The notes under the pieces: generated by a model
Database searches by the model: none
Seen by the model: the letters and a program-made list of their open reading frames with translations, nothing else
Told to the model about the DNA's origin: nothing
Assembly (NCBI GenBank): GCA_024645145.1
Contig: JAHEGL010000220.1
Location: forward strand, 1-6,144
DNA from: Planktotalea sp.
GTDB taxonomy: Bacteria; Pseudomonadota; Alphaproteobacteria; Rhodobacterales; Rhodobacteraceae
DNA: 6,144 nucleotides
Direction: 5' to 3'
Translations under genes and position numbers: made by a program
In this document: positions 4,727 to 6,144 of the stretch, one piece after another
Position numbering within the stretch: position 1 is the stretch's first letter
Layout: the number at the start of each line of letters is the position of its first letter

Positions 4727-6144
4727 CTCACAATTACTAAGAAGACGAAGGATTACGGCTATCGTCGCCGTATCCCAGAAGATGTCCGATTCCTGTTTGA
4801 TGGTAAGCGAGAGATTGTGAAGTCACTCAAAACCAAGAATCTTTCATTAGCGCAAATCAATCTGTCCCAGTGGAATGACTGGTATGAAACGAGAGTTGCT
4901 ACCTTTGGTTATACAAGGAAGCAGAATGGACAGTTGCCTGCTAAACTTGTGAAAGAGATTCATGATGATCTCAGGAAGACGGGTCAACATCCAGAAGATG
5001 TTCCAACGCTAGGTATTCGTAGCAATCTAGTGGAGCTAGAGCAGTTCCATGCTGATACCGTTGCGATCAAGGCTCTGCATCAGCAATATAAGAATGGTGA
5101 GTTTGATTACGATGAGCTTTTAGTCAGGTTGTACCCGTTTGAGCAGGGAGCATACGGCAAGATGTTGGGCTACCACTTGGCGGCTGACATGTTGTATTCC
5201 GACCTTTTGGATAAGTATGGCGATACTGGTGATCAGAATGCCACAAAAGAGCATCGGTCTTGGGATGAGCAGGACCCTGAAGTAATACGCTACCGATTAC
5301 TAATGGGTGAGAACTTGCTGCCTGAACCCACCTGGCAAAACGCTGTCGACGATTATGTTGAACAATACCACTCTTCACCCAAGCAGCGATCTGAACAGCA
5401 GAAAACTAAGCATACCCGTGCAGTCATTAGCCAATGTGAGAAGATAAGCGCTGCTTTTCCTCATGGGATGAGAACAGCTTTAGTCGATATTGATGCAGAG
5501 GATGTGAGAGACTTTATTAGGCAGGATGACACCAAGCCCTCAACGAAGGCTAAGAACCTTACAATGATCAGGGCAGTCTGGAACAGCTGGTCTATCTACA
5601 ATCCAAAACAGGCAGTTGAGGGTGACCCTTTTAGGGCTGAGCTTGTCCAGCACAAGAAGGCCATAGGTGATACTGAAGCTCATCGCCGATCATTTACACC
5701 AAGTGAGTTTGCTAAGTTTAACGATAGCCTGTCAGAAGAAATAGATGACGAGTTGAGACTAGTAGGTATGCTTGCTGCGTACTGTGGCGCACCCACTGGT
5801 GAAATCGCTAAGTTGGAAGGAAGAGATGTAAAGTTAACAAGAGACACGCCTTACGTTGTGTTTAGGGCAATCTCTGGCAAAGACAGGGTAGCACGGTCAG
5901 TACCTTTATTAGAGCCTATTAGGACGGAACTAGAGACTTACATCAACGAGCACTGTGACAGATCAACAGGCACTGTTTTTACTAGTAGGTTAATTCGTTC
6001 ACCAAGTGATCTTACTAAGAGGCTGAAGTTACATATTACCAATGAGCGACCAAATGACCCTCTTCGGCTAGTACTATATTCTTTGAGGCACACGTTCAAA
6101 GATCGCGCTGAAGCAGCAATGGATAGCAGGTACGTGCAATACAT
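4727..6144 (+). CDS. Tyrosine recombinase (island integrase), 3' end cut by window, probably degenerate
   Basis: A site-specific recombinase for excision and integration of the island. The frame is open from 4727 to the window edge (472 codons) with no stop. It starts with a phage-integrase N-terminal segment (DYGYRRRIPEDVRFLF, 4751-4798). A long helical insert follows, then a SAM-like core-binding region (about 5330-5640) and a catalytic domain from about 5684. The catalytic domain shows box I CGAPTGEIAKL (5786-5818), the beta-hairpin lysine in ISGKDRVARSVPL (Lys at 5879-5881) and box II YSLRHTF (6077-6097). The nucleophilic Tyr lies beyond the window. Two oddities stand out. Box I has Pro (5792-5794, CCC) where the essential Arg belongs. 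No ATG/GTG/TTG precedes the conserved N-terminus: an in-frame ATG at 4706 is followed by TAA at 4724-4726, and the first internal start is GTG 4817, which would remove the RRRIPEDVR segment. ATT 4733 would be a non-standard start. Arginine uses AGG 13 times in 38. It may be a pseudogene. Confidence 0.85.

Larger units (their letters stand above)
4610..6144 (+). mobile_element. Left end of a tRNA-Arg-integrated genomic island or prophage (continues past window)
   Basis: Everything right of the tRNA differs from the core genes at left. It is visibly more AT-rich, uses many AGG and AGA codons, and encodes a tyrosine recombinase directed into the element. Bases 4610-4726 hold no gene; they contain a weak hairpin (TATGCCC 4612-4618 with GGGTATA 4629-4635), two direct repeats and an inverted repeat, a usual make-up for an attachment region. 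The nature of the element (prophage, integrative element or satellite) is undetermined, as no cargo is visible. Confidence 0.75.

Noticed and set aside
5124..5378. Minus-strand 84-codon frame within the integrase, and another at 5938-6144
   Set aside because: Antisense to the recombinase frame, with no recognisable features.
1..6144. CRISPR array, riboswitch, rRNA, defence genes or toxin-antitoxin pair
   Set aside because: No regularly spaced repeats, conserved leader folds or matching proteins are visible; any island cargo would lie beyond 6144.

Overview
The window looks like a piece of an alphaproteobacterial chromosome, most likely a marine Rhodobacterales (Roseobacter-type) species. That placement is an inference from the style of the proteins: an 'alternative oxepin-CoA hydrolase'-like crotonase, a GntR-like LacI regulator and a YcaQ-family glycosylase. 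It also rests on moderate GC, frequent CGC arginine codons and acceptance of TTG/GTG starts. I could not run a database comparison.

Layout. Positions 1-2154 (+) hold the end of a crotonase-fold CoA enzyme followed at once by a class I acyl-CoA synthetase. They form a two-gene CoA-thioester catabolic unit whose substrate cannot be read from the sequence. Positions 2194-4404 (-) run convergently to it and hold a LacI-family regulator followed, three bases after its stop, by an AlkZ/AlkX (YcaQ)-type DNA glycosylase. The region 4405-4532 is a promoter/operator interval. Positions 4533-4609 (+) are an intact tRNA-Arg with anticodon CCU and an encoded CCA.

From the tRNA 3' end onward the sequence changes character: it is more AT-rich and uses many AGG/AGA codons. 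It carries a tyrosine recombinase reading away from the tRNA to the window edge. This is the classic left end of a tRNA-integrated genomic island or prophage; the cargo and the right attachment site lie outside the window. About 120 bp between tRNA and integrase hold two 10-bp direct repeats (candidate arm-type integrase sites) and a near-contiguous 14-bp inverted repeat.

Most noteworthy: the integrase reading frame is open for more than 470 codons but has no conventional start before its conserved N-terminus. The only plausible ATG is followed six codons later by an in-frame TAA. The first catalytic arginine of the tyrosine-recombinase active site reads as proline. Together these suggest a decaying or immobilised integrase. 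It also uses AGG for 13 of 38 arginines, the codon read by the very tRNA it sits beside. I see no clearly novel multi-gene system inside the window; any cargo would be downstream.
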